NCBI GenBank assembly: GCA_003242275.1
Contig: QGUX01000025.1
Location: 1 to 19,199, forward strand
Direction of reading: 5' to 3'
Length of the DNA stretch: 19,199 bases
DNA from: Pseudomonadota bacterium
GTDB taxonomy: Bacteria; Pseudomonadota; Gammaproteobacteria; Steroidobacterales; Steroidobacteraceae
Positions 1 through 6,872 of this stretch are shown piece after piece. The notes under the pieces were generated by a model, which was not told the DNA's origin, did not search any database, and worked only from the letters and a program-made list of their open reading frames with translations. Numbering within the stretch: the stretch's first letter is position 1; each line of letters begins with the position of its first letter. Position numbers and translations under genes: made by a program.

Positions 1-660
1 GTCGCGCACGCGGTTGTTGAAGCGGTAGCGGCCGCTGCGGAAGCCCTGTTCGATCTGGGTGAACAGCAGGCCGTTCTCGTTGCGGGTGGCATTGGGCGCG
101 AAGCGCGTGCCGCGGATCTCGCCGTTGTTGAACTGCAGCGTATCGAAGTAGCCGTTGGCGTGCCGTACCAGCTGCCCGCGCGTGGCGCGCTGCCCTTCCG
201 GCACGGGCTCGGGGAAGTCCGGATCGCGCACGAAGGTCCAGATGTCGCCGATGGGCGTGGGCGGTGAGCTCAGGTTGCGCCGGGTCGACAGGATGTGCTC
301 GACCTCGGTGATGCGCCTGCCGCGCACCGCCAGGCGGATGCCCACGAAGGTGGGCGTGTCGTTCTGCAGGATGCTGGTGAAGATGCCGACCTGGCCGTTC
401 TTCGGGTCGGACAGCACCATGGGGCGGCCGACCTGCAGCGTGACGGTGTCCCAGCTGCCGTCCGGGAACGGCATCTCGACGTTGTTCTCGGCGAAGCGCA
501 CGCGCGCGGCGAACGGCGCGCGGGCCGGGTCGCGCATGCGGTAGGCCTCCAGGTACTGCTGCGCGATGCCCTCCAGGCATTCGCGGCCGCAGTCCGCCGC
601 CATCAGCGGCACCGCCATCGTCATCGACACAGCGAGGAGCAGGCAGCGCCGGGGATTCAT
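1..660 (-). CDS. Secreted SnoaL/DUF8021-like protein, 3' end cut off by window edge
   Basis: I translated this from the ATG at 660. The frame stays open for 220 codons to base 1, so the C-terminus is missing. Residues 1-21 form a Sec signal peptide: Arg-Arg, a hydrophobic core, then a likely cut near LMA-AD. Two cysteines follow (C24, C28). The next stretch has a conserved long helix and the pattern YLEAYRMRDPARAPF / VRFAENNVEMPFPDGSWDT, which resembles from memory the DUF8021 family of extracellular, SnoaL/NTF2-like proteins. The start has a good ribosome site (AAGGAG, 5-base spacer), and the RidA-like gene ends 10 bases upstream, so the two are probably cotranscribed. A periplasmic or secreted location is inferred from the signal peptide. 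Catalytic function is unknown, and the family assignment is by recollection of motif shape. Confidence 0.75.
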   Translation of the reverse strand, partial: MNPRRCLLLAVSMTMAVPLMAADCGRECLEGIAQQYLEAYRMRDPARAPFAARVRFAENNVEMPFPDGSWDTVTLQVGRPMVLSDPKNGQVGIFTSILQNDTPTFVGIRLAVRGRRITEVEHILSTRRNLSSPPTPIGDIWTFVRDPDFPEPVPEGQRATRGQLVRHANGYFDTLQFNNGEIRGTRFAPNATRNENGLLFTQIEQGFRSGRYRFNNRVRD

Positions 661-670
661 GCGGGCTCCT

Positions 671-1021
671 TCAGGCCAGCGCGACGGCCTGGATCTCGAC
701 CTTGTATTCCGGCGCCACCATCTTCGCCTCGACGGTGGCGCGGGCCGGCTTGCCCTCCGGCGCCACCCACGCCTCCCACTCGCGGTTCATCTCGGCGAAG
801 GTGGACACGTCGGCGAGGTAGATGGTGGCGCTGACCAGCTTCTCCTTGCTGGTGCCGGCCAGCGCCAGCAGGCGGTCGATCTCGGCCAGTACCTGGCGTG
901 TCTGGCCGGCCACGTCGGCGGATGGATCGGGCGCCACCTGCCCGGCCAGGTACACGAAGCCATTGGCCACCACGGCCTGTGACATGCGCGCGCCGGGCTC
1001 GATGCGGCGGATCTGCGCCAT
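671..1021 (-). CDS. RidA family protein (enamine/imine deaminase-like)
   Basis: This is 116 residues, the normal length for the RidA/YjgF/TdcF family. These trimeric proteins hydrolyse reactive enamines/imines, or in some catabolic operons act as dedicated deaminases. The family signature is visible as GKPARATVEA near residues 90-99, with the active-site arginine (R94) that binds the substrate carboxylate. E109 in KVEIQA corresponds to the catalytic glutamate region of TdcF-type enzymes. The N-terminal half has the expected GFVYLAGQVAPDP strand-turn. The start codon shares one base with the stop of the upstream MFS gene (TGATG), which implies translational coupling. The pairing with an aromatic-acid-type transporter and a secreted protein suggests a catabolic role rather than general housekeeping. 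That role is inference. Confidence 0.9.
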   Translation of the reverse strand: MAQIRRIEPGARMSQAVVANGFVYLAGQVAPDPSADVAGQTRQVLAEIDRLLALAGTSKEKLVSATIYLADVSTFAEMNREWEAWVAPEGKPARATVEAKMVAPEYKVEIQAVALA

Positions 1022-2406
1022 CAGGCCGCTCCCTGGCGCGCGGCCTCGCGCGCGGCTTCCTCGTCGGCGAGGTCGCGGTCGGCATCACGCAGCGGCAGCA
1101 CCCACAGCATGACCACGGCCAGGATGGAGCCGATCGTCATGATCACCGACACCGGCAGCAGGTTGTGGTTGCCCAGCGCCACGAACAGGGCGCCGGCCAC
1201 GATGGGCGAACCGGCCGCGCCGGCGCGGCCCACGCCCAGCGCGAAGCCCGTGCCGGTGGCGCGGGCATAGGCCGGGAAGCCGCGCGCGAACGCGGCGTAG
1301 AAGCCGACGATGGCCGCGTTCAGGAAGAACATCGACAGGAAGGTCGAGGTGCGCCACGCCACCAGCGAGTCGCCGTGCCCGACACCGAACCACGCCACCG
1401 CGACGCAACCCAGCAGCAGCGCGCCGATGGTCGGCCCCTTGATGTCCCACTTGGCCTGCAGGAAGCCGATCAGGAAACCGCCGATCGCGCCGCCGACATT
1501 GGCCCAGGTCAGCGTGCTGGCGGCGTCGGCCTGCGAGAAGCCCGCGTCGGCCACGATCTGCACCGCGAACTTCAGGATGTAATAGAAGGTCAGCGTGTGG
1601 AAGGTGTAGCCCAGCGCCAGCAGCCAGGTCACCTTGCGCAGGCCCGGCTTGGTGAGGATGTCCATCACCTTGGGCTTGGGTGCATCGGCCTTGATCACCG
1701 GCAGGGCGTCCACCGGCGGCTGGCGCAGCGCGCGCAGCGAGCGGTTCACACGCTCGAGCGCATCGGGCAGGCGGCGCGCCACGTGGTAGGCCGGAGTCTC
1801 GGGCACCAGCCACATGATCAGCGGAATCTGGATTGCCGTGACCGCCGCGCCGAACAGGAACACGGCACGCCAGTCATGGTCGACCAGCAGCCACTCCTGG
1901 GCGGCGATGCCGCCGAGCACGCCGCCGATGGGGTAGCCGATCACGTAGATGGCGATGGCGATGGCGCGCGAGGTGCGATTGGTGCTCTCGGCCACCACCG
2001 CGTTGGTCGCGGCCAGCATGCCGCCGATGCCCAGGCCCGTGAACAGGCGGTAGAAGGTCAGCGAGGCCACGCTCTGGGCCGAGTGGGCCAGGTACATGCC
2101 GATGGCCATGATGACGAGGCAGTACAGCATGCCGGGCTTGCGGCCCACCTTGTCGGCCAGGCGCCCCAGCAGCACCGAGCCGAAGCCCATGCCGATCAGC
2201 TCGGCCGACAGCACGACGCCCAGCTCGGAGCGCGGAATGCCCCACTCCAGCGTGATGCCCGGCGCCGCGAACGCGCTGGAGAGCACGTCGAAGCCGTCGA
2301 GCGCGTTCAGGAAGACCATCAGGATGACGACGATCCACTGCCGCACGCTCATCGGGTTGTCGTCGATCACCGCGATCGGATTGTTCCCGCCGGTACTGCC
2401 TGCCAT
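1021..2406 (-). CDS. MFS transporter, AAHS (aromatic acid:H+ symporter)-like
   Basis: This 461-residue inner-membrane protein has about twelve hydrophobic segments, typical for the major facilitator superfamily. DGFD at residues 37-40 in the first helix is the hallmark of the AAHS family (PcaK, BenK and relatives), where the first aspartate is needed for aromatic acid uptake. MFS motif A is intact in the loop between helices 2 and 3 (GRLADKVGRK, about 81-90). The central cytoplasmic loop (around VPETPAYHVARRLPDALERV) and a long basic and acidic C-terminal tail are also typical. The ATG at 2406 follows a purine-rich GGGTGGGAT sequence. It heads an operon with the RidA-like gene (one-base overlap) and the secreted protein. 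Likely role: proton-coupled uptake of an aromatic or related organic acid. The substrate is not determinable from sequence. Confidence 0.9.
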   Translation of the reverse strand: MAGSTGGNNPIAVIDDNPMSVRQWIVVILMVFLNALDGFDVLSSAFAAPGITLEWGIPRSELGVVLSAELIGMGFGSVLLGRLADKVGRKPGMLYCLVIMAIGMYLAHSAQSVASLTFYRLFTGLGIGGMLAATNAVVAESTNRTSRAIAIAIYVIGYPIGGVLGGIAAQEWLLVDHDWRAVFLFGAAVTAIQIPLIMWLVPETPAYHVARRLPDALERVNRSLRALRQPPVDALPVIKADAPKPKVMDILTKPGLRKVTWLLALGYTFHTLTFYYILKFAVQIVADAGFSQADAASTLTWANVGGAIGGFLIGFLQAKWDIKGPTIGALLLGCVAVAWFGVGHGDSLVAWRTSTFLSMFFLNAAIVGFYAAFARGFPAYARATGTGFALGVGRAGAAGSPIVAGALFVALGNHNLLPVSVIMTIGSILAVVMLWVLPLRDADRDLADEEAAREAARQGAA

Positions 2407-2574
2407 GTTGTTATCCCACCCTTCTGTTCCGGGGGCGGTCGCAGGTGAAGCTGCATGCCCCCCGGCTCTGGTTTATGTAAGAGAAATTCTTTCTTTGCCG
2501 CGAGGCAATTGATCGGCAAGAATAGCACACGGCACTGCTGGCACTGGAAGCCGGCCCGACCCGGACGACCCCGC
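2407..2574. promoter_or_regulatory. Divergent intergenic region between MFS operon and GGDEF gene
   Basis: These 168 bases separate two outward-reading genes and contain the most AT-rich patch of the neighbourhood (about 2471-2530, with TTTATGTAAGAGAAATTC and CAATTGATC). It probably carries promoters for both directions. I could not identify a convincing -35/-10 pair on either strand. The frame upstream of the GGDEF gene stays open through here to an ATG at 2455, but the implied peptide is rich in Cys, Trp and Arg and does not look like protein. Confidence 0.4.
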
Positions 2575-3726
2575 TTGGCGAAAGACGAGCAAGACCAGAA
2601 CGGATTCCTGCTGCGCCTGCTGCTGGGCAGCCTCGCCGACGCGCCCCCGAGGGTGCAGGAGCGGATGCTCGAGACCATCCCGACCACGCCACTGTCGCTG
2701 GCGTTCTACACGGTCACGCTGGTGGTCATCTGCGGGGCCACCGTGTATGTCACGCGCACCCCCTGGGCCTGGGGCTGGCTGGCCGTGTCGGCGGCGCTGG
2801 TGGCCTGGCGGGCCCTGCTGCCCCTGTGGAAGCGCCCCCACAATCCCCTGAAGCCCCTGCTGGGCGTGATGCTGCCCTCCGGGCTGGCCATGATCAGCTT
2901 CGGTTTCGGCTGCGCCATGTGCCTGGCCACCGGTGACGTGGCTCTCTCCACCATGGCCCTGTCGGGACAGATGGGCGTGCTGGCCGGCATCGCCACGCGC
3001 TGGGCGGTGGTGCCCCGCATCGCCATCGCGGTGATGGTCATCTCCGTGCTTCCGCCGGTGGTGGTCCTGGTGGCCGCCGGCGGGGCCAACATCCTCGCGG
3101 CGCTGTCGCTGGTGTTCGCGGGCGTGGTGATCGCCAGCTTCATCTTCCAGAACCGTGCCGCCCTGCACGCCGCCATCTCTTCGGGCGAGCTCCTGCGGCG
3201 CAAGGCCCAGACCGACCACCTGACGGGACTGGCCAACCGGGCCGAACTGATGCAGCGCATGGCGGAGGCCTGCGCCGAGCTGCCCGCCCCTGACGGGCGC
3301 GTGCGCGGCCGCGGCTTTGCGGTGCTGTACATCGACCTCGACGGCTTCAAGGCCGTCAACGACAGCCACGGGCATGCCGCCGGCGATGAGATCCTGCAGC
3401 GCGTGGCCGATGCGCTGCGCCGCGTGGCGGGGCCGGATGAACTCGTGGCCCGCATCGGTGGAGATGAGTTCGTGGCGCTGCTGCGCGATGCGGACGCGCT
3501 GACCGCGCGCGGGGTGGCCGACGAGATCATCGCCGCCATCGCGCGCGAGCACCGCCTGGCCGACGGGCGCTCGGTGCGCATCGGCTGCAGCGTGGGCGTG
3601 TGTACCGCGCCCGAGCAGGGGCGCGAACCCGAGGTGCTGCTGGCGCGCGCCGACGCGGCGCTCTACGAGGTGAAGGCCCAGGGCAAGGGCTACACCGGCA
3701 TGTGGCGCGCGCTCAGCGACGCCTGA
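2575..3726 (+). CDS. Membrane-anchored diguanylate cyclase (GGDEF domain)
   Basis: With a TTG start at 2575 the protein is 383 residues. It has an N-terminal membrane module of about six helices (roughly residues 40-205), a short linker, then a GGDEF domain (about 215-380). The domain shows DHLTGLANRAEL, the nucleotide-binding YIDLDGFKAVND and an intact GGDEF signature at 295-299, so c-di-GMP synthesis from GTP is expected. The RxxD inhibitory site normally found five residues before GGDEF reads GPDE here, so product inhibition through that site is unlikely. There is no PAS, GAF or EAL domain; the membrane module is probably the sensor. The start is uncertain: alternatives are GTG 2653 and ATG 2665, the latter preceded closely by AGGAG. 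The longer frame from ATG 2455 is unlikely. The gene is convergent with the VOC gene. Confidence 0.88.
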   Translation: MAKDEQDQNGFLLRLLLGSLADAPPRVQERMLETIPTTPLSLAFYTVTLVVICGATVYVTRTPWAWGWLAVSAALVAWRALLPLWKRPHNPLKPLLGVMLPSGLAMISFGFGCAMCLATGDVALSTMALSGQMGVLAGIATRWAVVPRIAIAVMVISVLPPVVVLVAAGGANILAALSLVFAGVVIASFIFQNRAALHAAISSGELLRRKAQTDHLTGLANRAELMQRMAEACAELPAPDGRVRGRGFAVLYIDLDGFKAVNDSHGHAAGDEILQRVADALRRVAGPDELVARIGGDEFVALLRDADALTARGVADEIIAAIAREHRLADGRSVRIGCSVGVCTAPEQGREPEVLLARADAALYEVKAQGKGYTGMWRALSDA

Positions 3727-3752
3727 GCGCGGGATCCGACCTTCCTGCGCCC

Positions 3753-3770
3753 CGCCGGATCACTCCGGCG
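3753..3770. terminator. Short hairpin in convergent gap, possible bidirectional terminator
   Basis: CGCCGGA and TCCGGCG form a perfect 7-bp stem with a 4-base loop. It lies between the converging GGDEF and VOC genes and overlaps the VOC stop codon. No T-run follows on either strand, so this is not a classical intrinsic terminator. It may only assist Rho-dependent termination or mark mRNA ends. Confidence 0.3.
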
Positions 3771-4143
3771 CGAAGCAGTACGCGGTCAGCTTGTTGCCGT
3801 CCGGGTCACGCACGTAGGCGGCATAGGCCGTGGGCGCGATCTTCCGCGGCCCGGGGGCGCCCTCGTCGCTGCCGCCATTGGCCAGCGCCGCCTCATGGAA
3901 GCGGCGCACCGCCTCGCGCGAAGGCGCCGCGAAGCCGATGGTGCCGCCATTGGCGAAGGTCGCGGGCTGGCCGTTGAGCGGCTTCCTGGTCATGAAGGCC
4001 GGCGAGTCGATGCCCCACATGTGCGAATCCGGACCCATGCCACCCATGTACTTCAGGCCCAGCGCACCCAGCGCGGCATCGTAGAACTTGCGTGACTTCT
4101 CCAGGTCGTTGGTGCCGACCACCACGTGCGTGAAAACGGACAT
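3760..4143 (-). CDS. VOC family protein (glyoxalase/bleomycin-resistance fold)
   Basis: This is 127 residues, one full vicinal-oxygen-chelate module pair. The start ATG at 4143 is supported by GGGGAG with a 5-base spacer; the frame extends upstream but without a better site. FTHVVVGTNDLEKSRKFYD at the N-terminus is the standard first strand and helix, with the potential metal ligand H6. Near the C-terminus VRDPDGNKLTAYC is the standard last strand, but the glutamate usually found just after DPDGNK as a metal ligand is absent (LTAYC). Activity may therefore differ from glyoxalase I or dioxygenases. The gene is monocistronic by appearance, with convergent GGDEF downstream. The specific substrate is unknown; these small VOC proteins are often annotated only to superfamily. 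Confidence 0.85.
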   Translation of the reverse strand: MSVFTHVVVGTNDLEKSRKFYDAALGALGLKYMGGMGPDSHMWGIDSPAFMTRKPLNGQPATFANGGTIGFAAPSREAVRRFHEAALANGGSDEGAPGPRKIAPTAYAAYVRDPDGNKLTAYCFAPE

Positions 4144-4210
4144 CGAGGCTCCCCGTCGTTGTTCTGGTAGCTGGACGGCGCGCGAGACTACGCCGCGCGG
4201 CGGGAACACT

Positions 4211-4234
4211 CAAGTGGCGTCACAAGTGGCGTCA
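4211..4234. repeat. Perfect 12-bp tandem repeat (two copies)
   Basis: CAAGTGGCGTCA occurs twice back to back (4211-4222 and 4223-4234), followed by a third partial GTGG. The second copy contains the stop codon of the small membrane ORF. The repeat sits 68-91 bases upstream of the VOC start, so it could be a slippage duplication or a tandem operator. Confidence 0.6.
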
Positions 4235-4438
4235 GTGGACCGGGTGCAGCGGCGACGGTGACCGGCGCCGCTCGAGCGGCGGGGAGGCCGCGCGATGCCT
4301 CGCGCGGGCAATGCCGACGGCCGCCCACGTGGCCGTGGCCATCGCCGCGTAGAGGAGCGCGATCGAGGGAATCGACAGGCCGGCATCCAGACCGATCGCC
4401 AGCGCCAGCAGGGCAAGCGCGTAAAGCACGAAAAACAT
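4232..4438 (-). CDS. Possible small membrane protein, 68 residues
   Basis: The frame begins at an ATG at 4438, with GGAG about 8 bases upstream. Residues 1-18 and about 23-43 form two hydrophobic segments separated by a short Gly/Ser/Pro turn. A basic, proline-rich tail follows (ARARHRAASPPLERRRS), which by the positive-inside rule would face the cytoplasm. I recognise no family. An overlapping frame on the same strand (from 4482) has no such organisation. It lies downstream of the HAD gene of the carboxylase operon, but 125 bases and a palindrome separate them, so cotranscription is uncertain. It could be a genuine two-helix protein or a chance ORF in GC-rich DNA. Confidence 0.4.
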   Translation of the reverse strand: MFFVLYALALLALAIGLDAGLSIPSIALLYAAMATATWAAVGIARARHRAASPPLERRRSPSPLHPVH

Positions 4439-4509
4439 GGCCCAGGCTCCATGGTCAGCTCACGCGATGATCGTACGTGCATGAAGGCCCGGAACGATGG
4501 CGCGGGTGC

Positions 4510-4559
4510 ATGTATCCGGCGGTAGGTTCGCTCCTACACCTGTCGGCACGCGGATACAT
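4510..4559. repeat. REP-like nested palindrome just after the HAD stop codon
   Basis: Outer arms ATGTATCCG (4510-4518) and CGGATACAT (4551-4559) are perfect 9-base complements. Inside them GTAGG (4522-4526) pairs with CCTAC (4533-4537). Read on the minus strand the core is GGTGTAGGAGCGAAC, which resembles the conserved head of REP elements in Pseudomonas and Xanthomonadaceae. The element starts 4 bases after the stop of the last operon gene. There is no T-run, so it could be a 3'-end stabiliser, a Rho-linked terminator or a solitary REP. The REP assignment is from memory of the consensus. Confidence 0.5.
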
Positions 4560-4563
4560 CGGA

Positions 4564-5406
4564 TCAGGTGCGCCTGCCCCGGCGCGGCGAGAGATGCCTG
4601 AGCAGGTCGCCGACGCCGTCCAGCAGGTGATGCGGACGGCGCGAGGGCGGCTCGCGCCGCCACTGCGCGCGCGAGGTCGTGCCGGTGCAGACCCCGAAGC
4701 CCGTGGCCCCGCCCCGCCGCGCCATGATCATCTCCACCAGCGGATCATCACCGACCACGCCCACTTCGGTGGTCTTCACGCCCAGCGTGCGCGCCACGTG
4801 GCGCAGCGCATGCAGCGAGGGCTTGCCGGTGACGATGGGCCGTACCTTCGTCATGCGCCGCACCGCGCCGACGATGGCGTAGGAATAGCCGATGGTGCGG
4901 CCGGCGCGCGAGGCGAAGAATGGTACGTCAGAGGCCACGTAGCACTTCGCGCCGCCCCAGATGGCATTGCAGGCGGCCTCGATGTCGCGCATGCCGCATT
5001 CGGGATGCCAGCCGATGTACACCGCATCCACGCGCTCGCAGTCCGGCTCGCCGGTGAAGGTGATCCCGATGCCGCGCTCCTCGAGCACGTGTCCCACGCC
5101 CGGCGAACCCAGCACCAGCACGCGCCGCACGCCGCGCGCGAGCAGCACCTCGGCGGTCACGCTGGACGGCGTGAGCATCTGCGCATCCTCGACCGGCAGG
5201 CCCGCGGCGCGCAGCCTGGCGGCCTGCCGCGCGGGCGGCTGGCCGCTGCCGTTGGTGAGCACCACGTATGGAATCGACCGCTCGCGCAGCTGCGCCAGCA
5301 CCTCCACCGCGCCCGGCAGCACGTCGTACGACCGGCCGGTGCGGTCGCCCAGCACCAGCGTGCCGTCGAGGTCGAACATGAAACCACGCACCCTGCCGAG
5401 GCTCAT
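4564..5406 (-). CDS. HAD-IIA family phosphatase (NagD/4-nitrophenylphosphatase-like)
   Basis: This is 280 residues from the ATG at 5406, which overlaps the carboxyltransferase stop by 4 bases (ATGA). Motif I is FDLDGTL, with nucleophile D12 and general acid D14. Motif II is LTNGSG, typical of subclass IIA. Motif III is the lysine of GKPS, and motif IV is VVGDDPLVEM. The spacing leaves a large C2 cap between motifs II and III, as in NagD, AraL and phosphoglycolate phosphatase. The C-terminal GVCTGTTSRAQ then HHLLDGVGDLL matches the usual end of the family. Expected activity is hydrolysis of a small organic phosphate. As the last coupled gene of an operon with a predicted substrate-phosphorylating enzyme, it may remove phosphate from a pathway intermediate or from a stray by-product. 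That role is inference; the HAD class itself is clear. Confidence 0.88.
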   Translation of the reverse strand: MSLGRVRGFMFDLDGTLVLGDRTGRSYDVLPGAVEVLAQLRERSIPYVVLTNGSGQPPARQAARLRAAGLPVEDAQMLTPSSVTAEVLLARGVRRVLVLGSPGVGHVLEERGIGITFTGEPDCERVDAVYIGWHPECGMRDIEAACNAIWGGAKCYVASDVPFFASRAGRTIGYSYAIVGAVRRMTKVRPIVTGKPSLHALRHVARTLGVKTTEVGVVGDDPLVEMIMARRGGATGFGVCTGTTSRAQWRREPPSRRPHHLLDGVGDLLRHLSPRRGRRT

Positions 5407-6872
5407 GCCGTGCCACTCGCCAGGTGCAGCCGGAAGCCGGCCTTCTCCACCACGATCTCGGCCAGGTCGCGGCGCGCGCACAGTTCGCGGATCAGCCGCA
5501 GCACCGGCCGCAGGGCTGGATCGTACTCGCGCGGCGCGGGCCCGCTGGCCTGCATGGCGTCCACCAGGTTGGCCGGCATCGTGGCCCGCAGCAGCAGCTC
5601 CTCGTCCGACAGGTGCGGGCCCAGGCGGCGGCGCAGCTCGGCCACCGAGGGCGGCGGCGGCTCGGCCATGAGCTCGCGCGTGCGGGGCAGGGACATGATC
5701 CGGTCCATCACCTGCGCGTCGATGGGGATGTTGGGACGGCCGAAGCGCCCCAGCGCATAGCGGATCACCTCGTCCGGGATCACCGCGTAGCGCTCCCTGC
5801 CGGTGACATTCATCACCGCCATGGTGAGGATCATCTGCGCGAACGGCGTCATCACGATGGGCCAGCCCAGCTCCTCGCGCACCCGCGCGAGCTCGCCGAT
5901 CACCTGTCCCTCCAGGTGCGACAGCCGCGCCTCGGCCAGATGGCGGCGCATCGTGCCCACCACGCCGCCGGGAAGCTGGTGGCGCAGGTAGGCGGCATCG
6001 AAGGGACGCGGCGCGCCGGCCGGCAGTCCCTCGGCCTCGGCCAGCCGCGTGAAGTAGGCATTCACCTCGGCCAGCGCCTCATCGTCGACGGCCACGCGAT
6101 GGCCCATGGCGCGCAGGTTGGCCACCACGCGGAGCGAATGCGGATTGGAAGTTCCGTCGGCCGCGGCGCCGGAGGCGCACTGCAGGGCCGAGACGCCCAG
6201 TTCCGGCGCCTCGACATAGGCCAGCTCGGCGAGGCCGATGGTGCAGTGGGAGTGCAGCTCCAGCGCCTTCCCGCCGGTCACCGCGCGGATCGCCGGCAGC
6301 AGCGCCCGCGCCCGCTGCGGCATCAGCAGTCCGCCGGGGTCCTTCAGGTACAGCGCATCCACGTCCGGGCAGGCGGCGAGGCGCCTTGCGTTCTCCACGT
6401 AGTGCGCGTCGTCGTGGATGGGACTCAGAGTATACACCAGCGCCGCGATCACGAACTCGCCGCCGGCCCGCTTCACCATGCGCGCGCAGGCGAGCTGCGC
6501 GTCCACGTCGTTCATCGGATCGGCGATGCAGAAGCGGCGGATGCCGTTGCGCGCCAGCGTGCGGAACGCCAGCTCCATGAATTCGGGGCTGGCCTTGTCC
6601 CAGGCGATGAAGCGGAAACCCGTGGACATGAACTGCAGCGGCGTGTTCGGCGTGGCCTCGGCCATCAGCCGGATACGCTCCCAGGGATCCTCGCGCGTGT
6701 AGCGCACCGCCACGCCCATGTGGGTGGAGGTGGTGAAGTCGATGGCCTTGAAGCCCACGCGGTCCATCACCGGCGCGATGGTCAGCGTCATCGCGGTGTT
6801 GATGCCGGTGGCGCCCCACAGGCTCTGGTTGCCGTCGCGCAGGCTGGTCTCGACGAGCCTCACCTCAGCCAT
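5403..6872 (-). CDS. Biotin-dependent carboxyltransferase subunit (pyruvate carboxylase/5S type)
   Basis: This 489-residue protein combines an HMGL-like TIM barrel (about 1-290) with the conserved PYC/OADA helical domain (about 290-420). It has no biotinyl domain of its own. The metal-ligand pattern of pyruvate carboxylase is present: D13 in RDGNQ, K177 in LKDPGG (the carbamylated lysine position) and H207/H209 in LHSHC. Several residues lining the pyruvate site differ. By hand alignment to Rhizobium etli pyruvate carboxylase (numbers recalled), D590 becomes G53, R621 becomes T84 and Y628 becomes W91. The acceptor is therefore probably not pyruvate or oxaloacetate. The ATG start at 6872 overlaps the biotin carboxylase stop by 8 bases, and the stop overlaps the HAD start. 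It would transfer CO2 from the carboxybiotin of the operon's carrier protein to an acceptor, in the cytoplasm. Confidence 0.88.
   Translation of the reverse strand: MAEVRLVETSLRDGNQSLWGATGINTAMTLTIAPVMDRVGFKAIDFTTSTHMGVAVRYTREDPWERIRLMAEATPNTPLQFMSTGFRFIAWDKASPEFMELAFRTLARNGIRRFCIADPMNDVDAQLACARMVKRAGGEFVIAALVYTLSPIHDDAHYVENARRLAACPDVDALYLKDPGGLLMPQRARALLPAIRAVTGGKALELHSHCTIGLAELAYVEAPELGVSALQCASGAAADGTSNPHSLRVVANLRAMGHRVAVDDEALAEVNAYFTRLAEAEGLPAGAPRPFDAAYLRHQLPGGVVGTMRRHLAEARLSHLEGQVIGELARVREELGWPIVMTPFAQMILTMAVMNVTGRERYAVIPDEVIRYALGRFGRPNIPIDAQVMDRIMSLPRTRELMAEPPPPSVAELRRRLGPHLSDEELLLRATMPANLVDAMQASGPAPREYDPALRPVLRLIRELCARRDLAEIVVEKAGFRLHLASGTA

Noticed and set aside
898..2448. Plus-strand 516-codon frame opposite the MFS gene
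   Set aside because: It is His/Gln/Arg-rich with no recognisable motif, and the opposite strand has full MFS motifs and membrane segments.
4210..4482. Alternative 90-codon minus-strand frame over the small membrane ORF
   Set aside because: The translation is Arg/Pro/Cys-rich with no membrane or domain pattern and no better ribosome site; the overlapping 68-codon frame is more protein-like.
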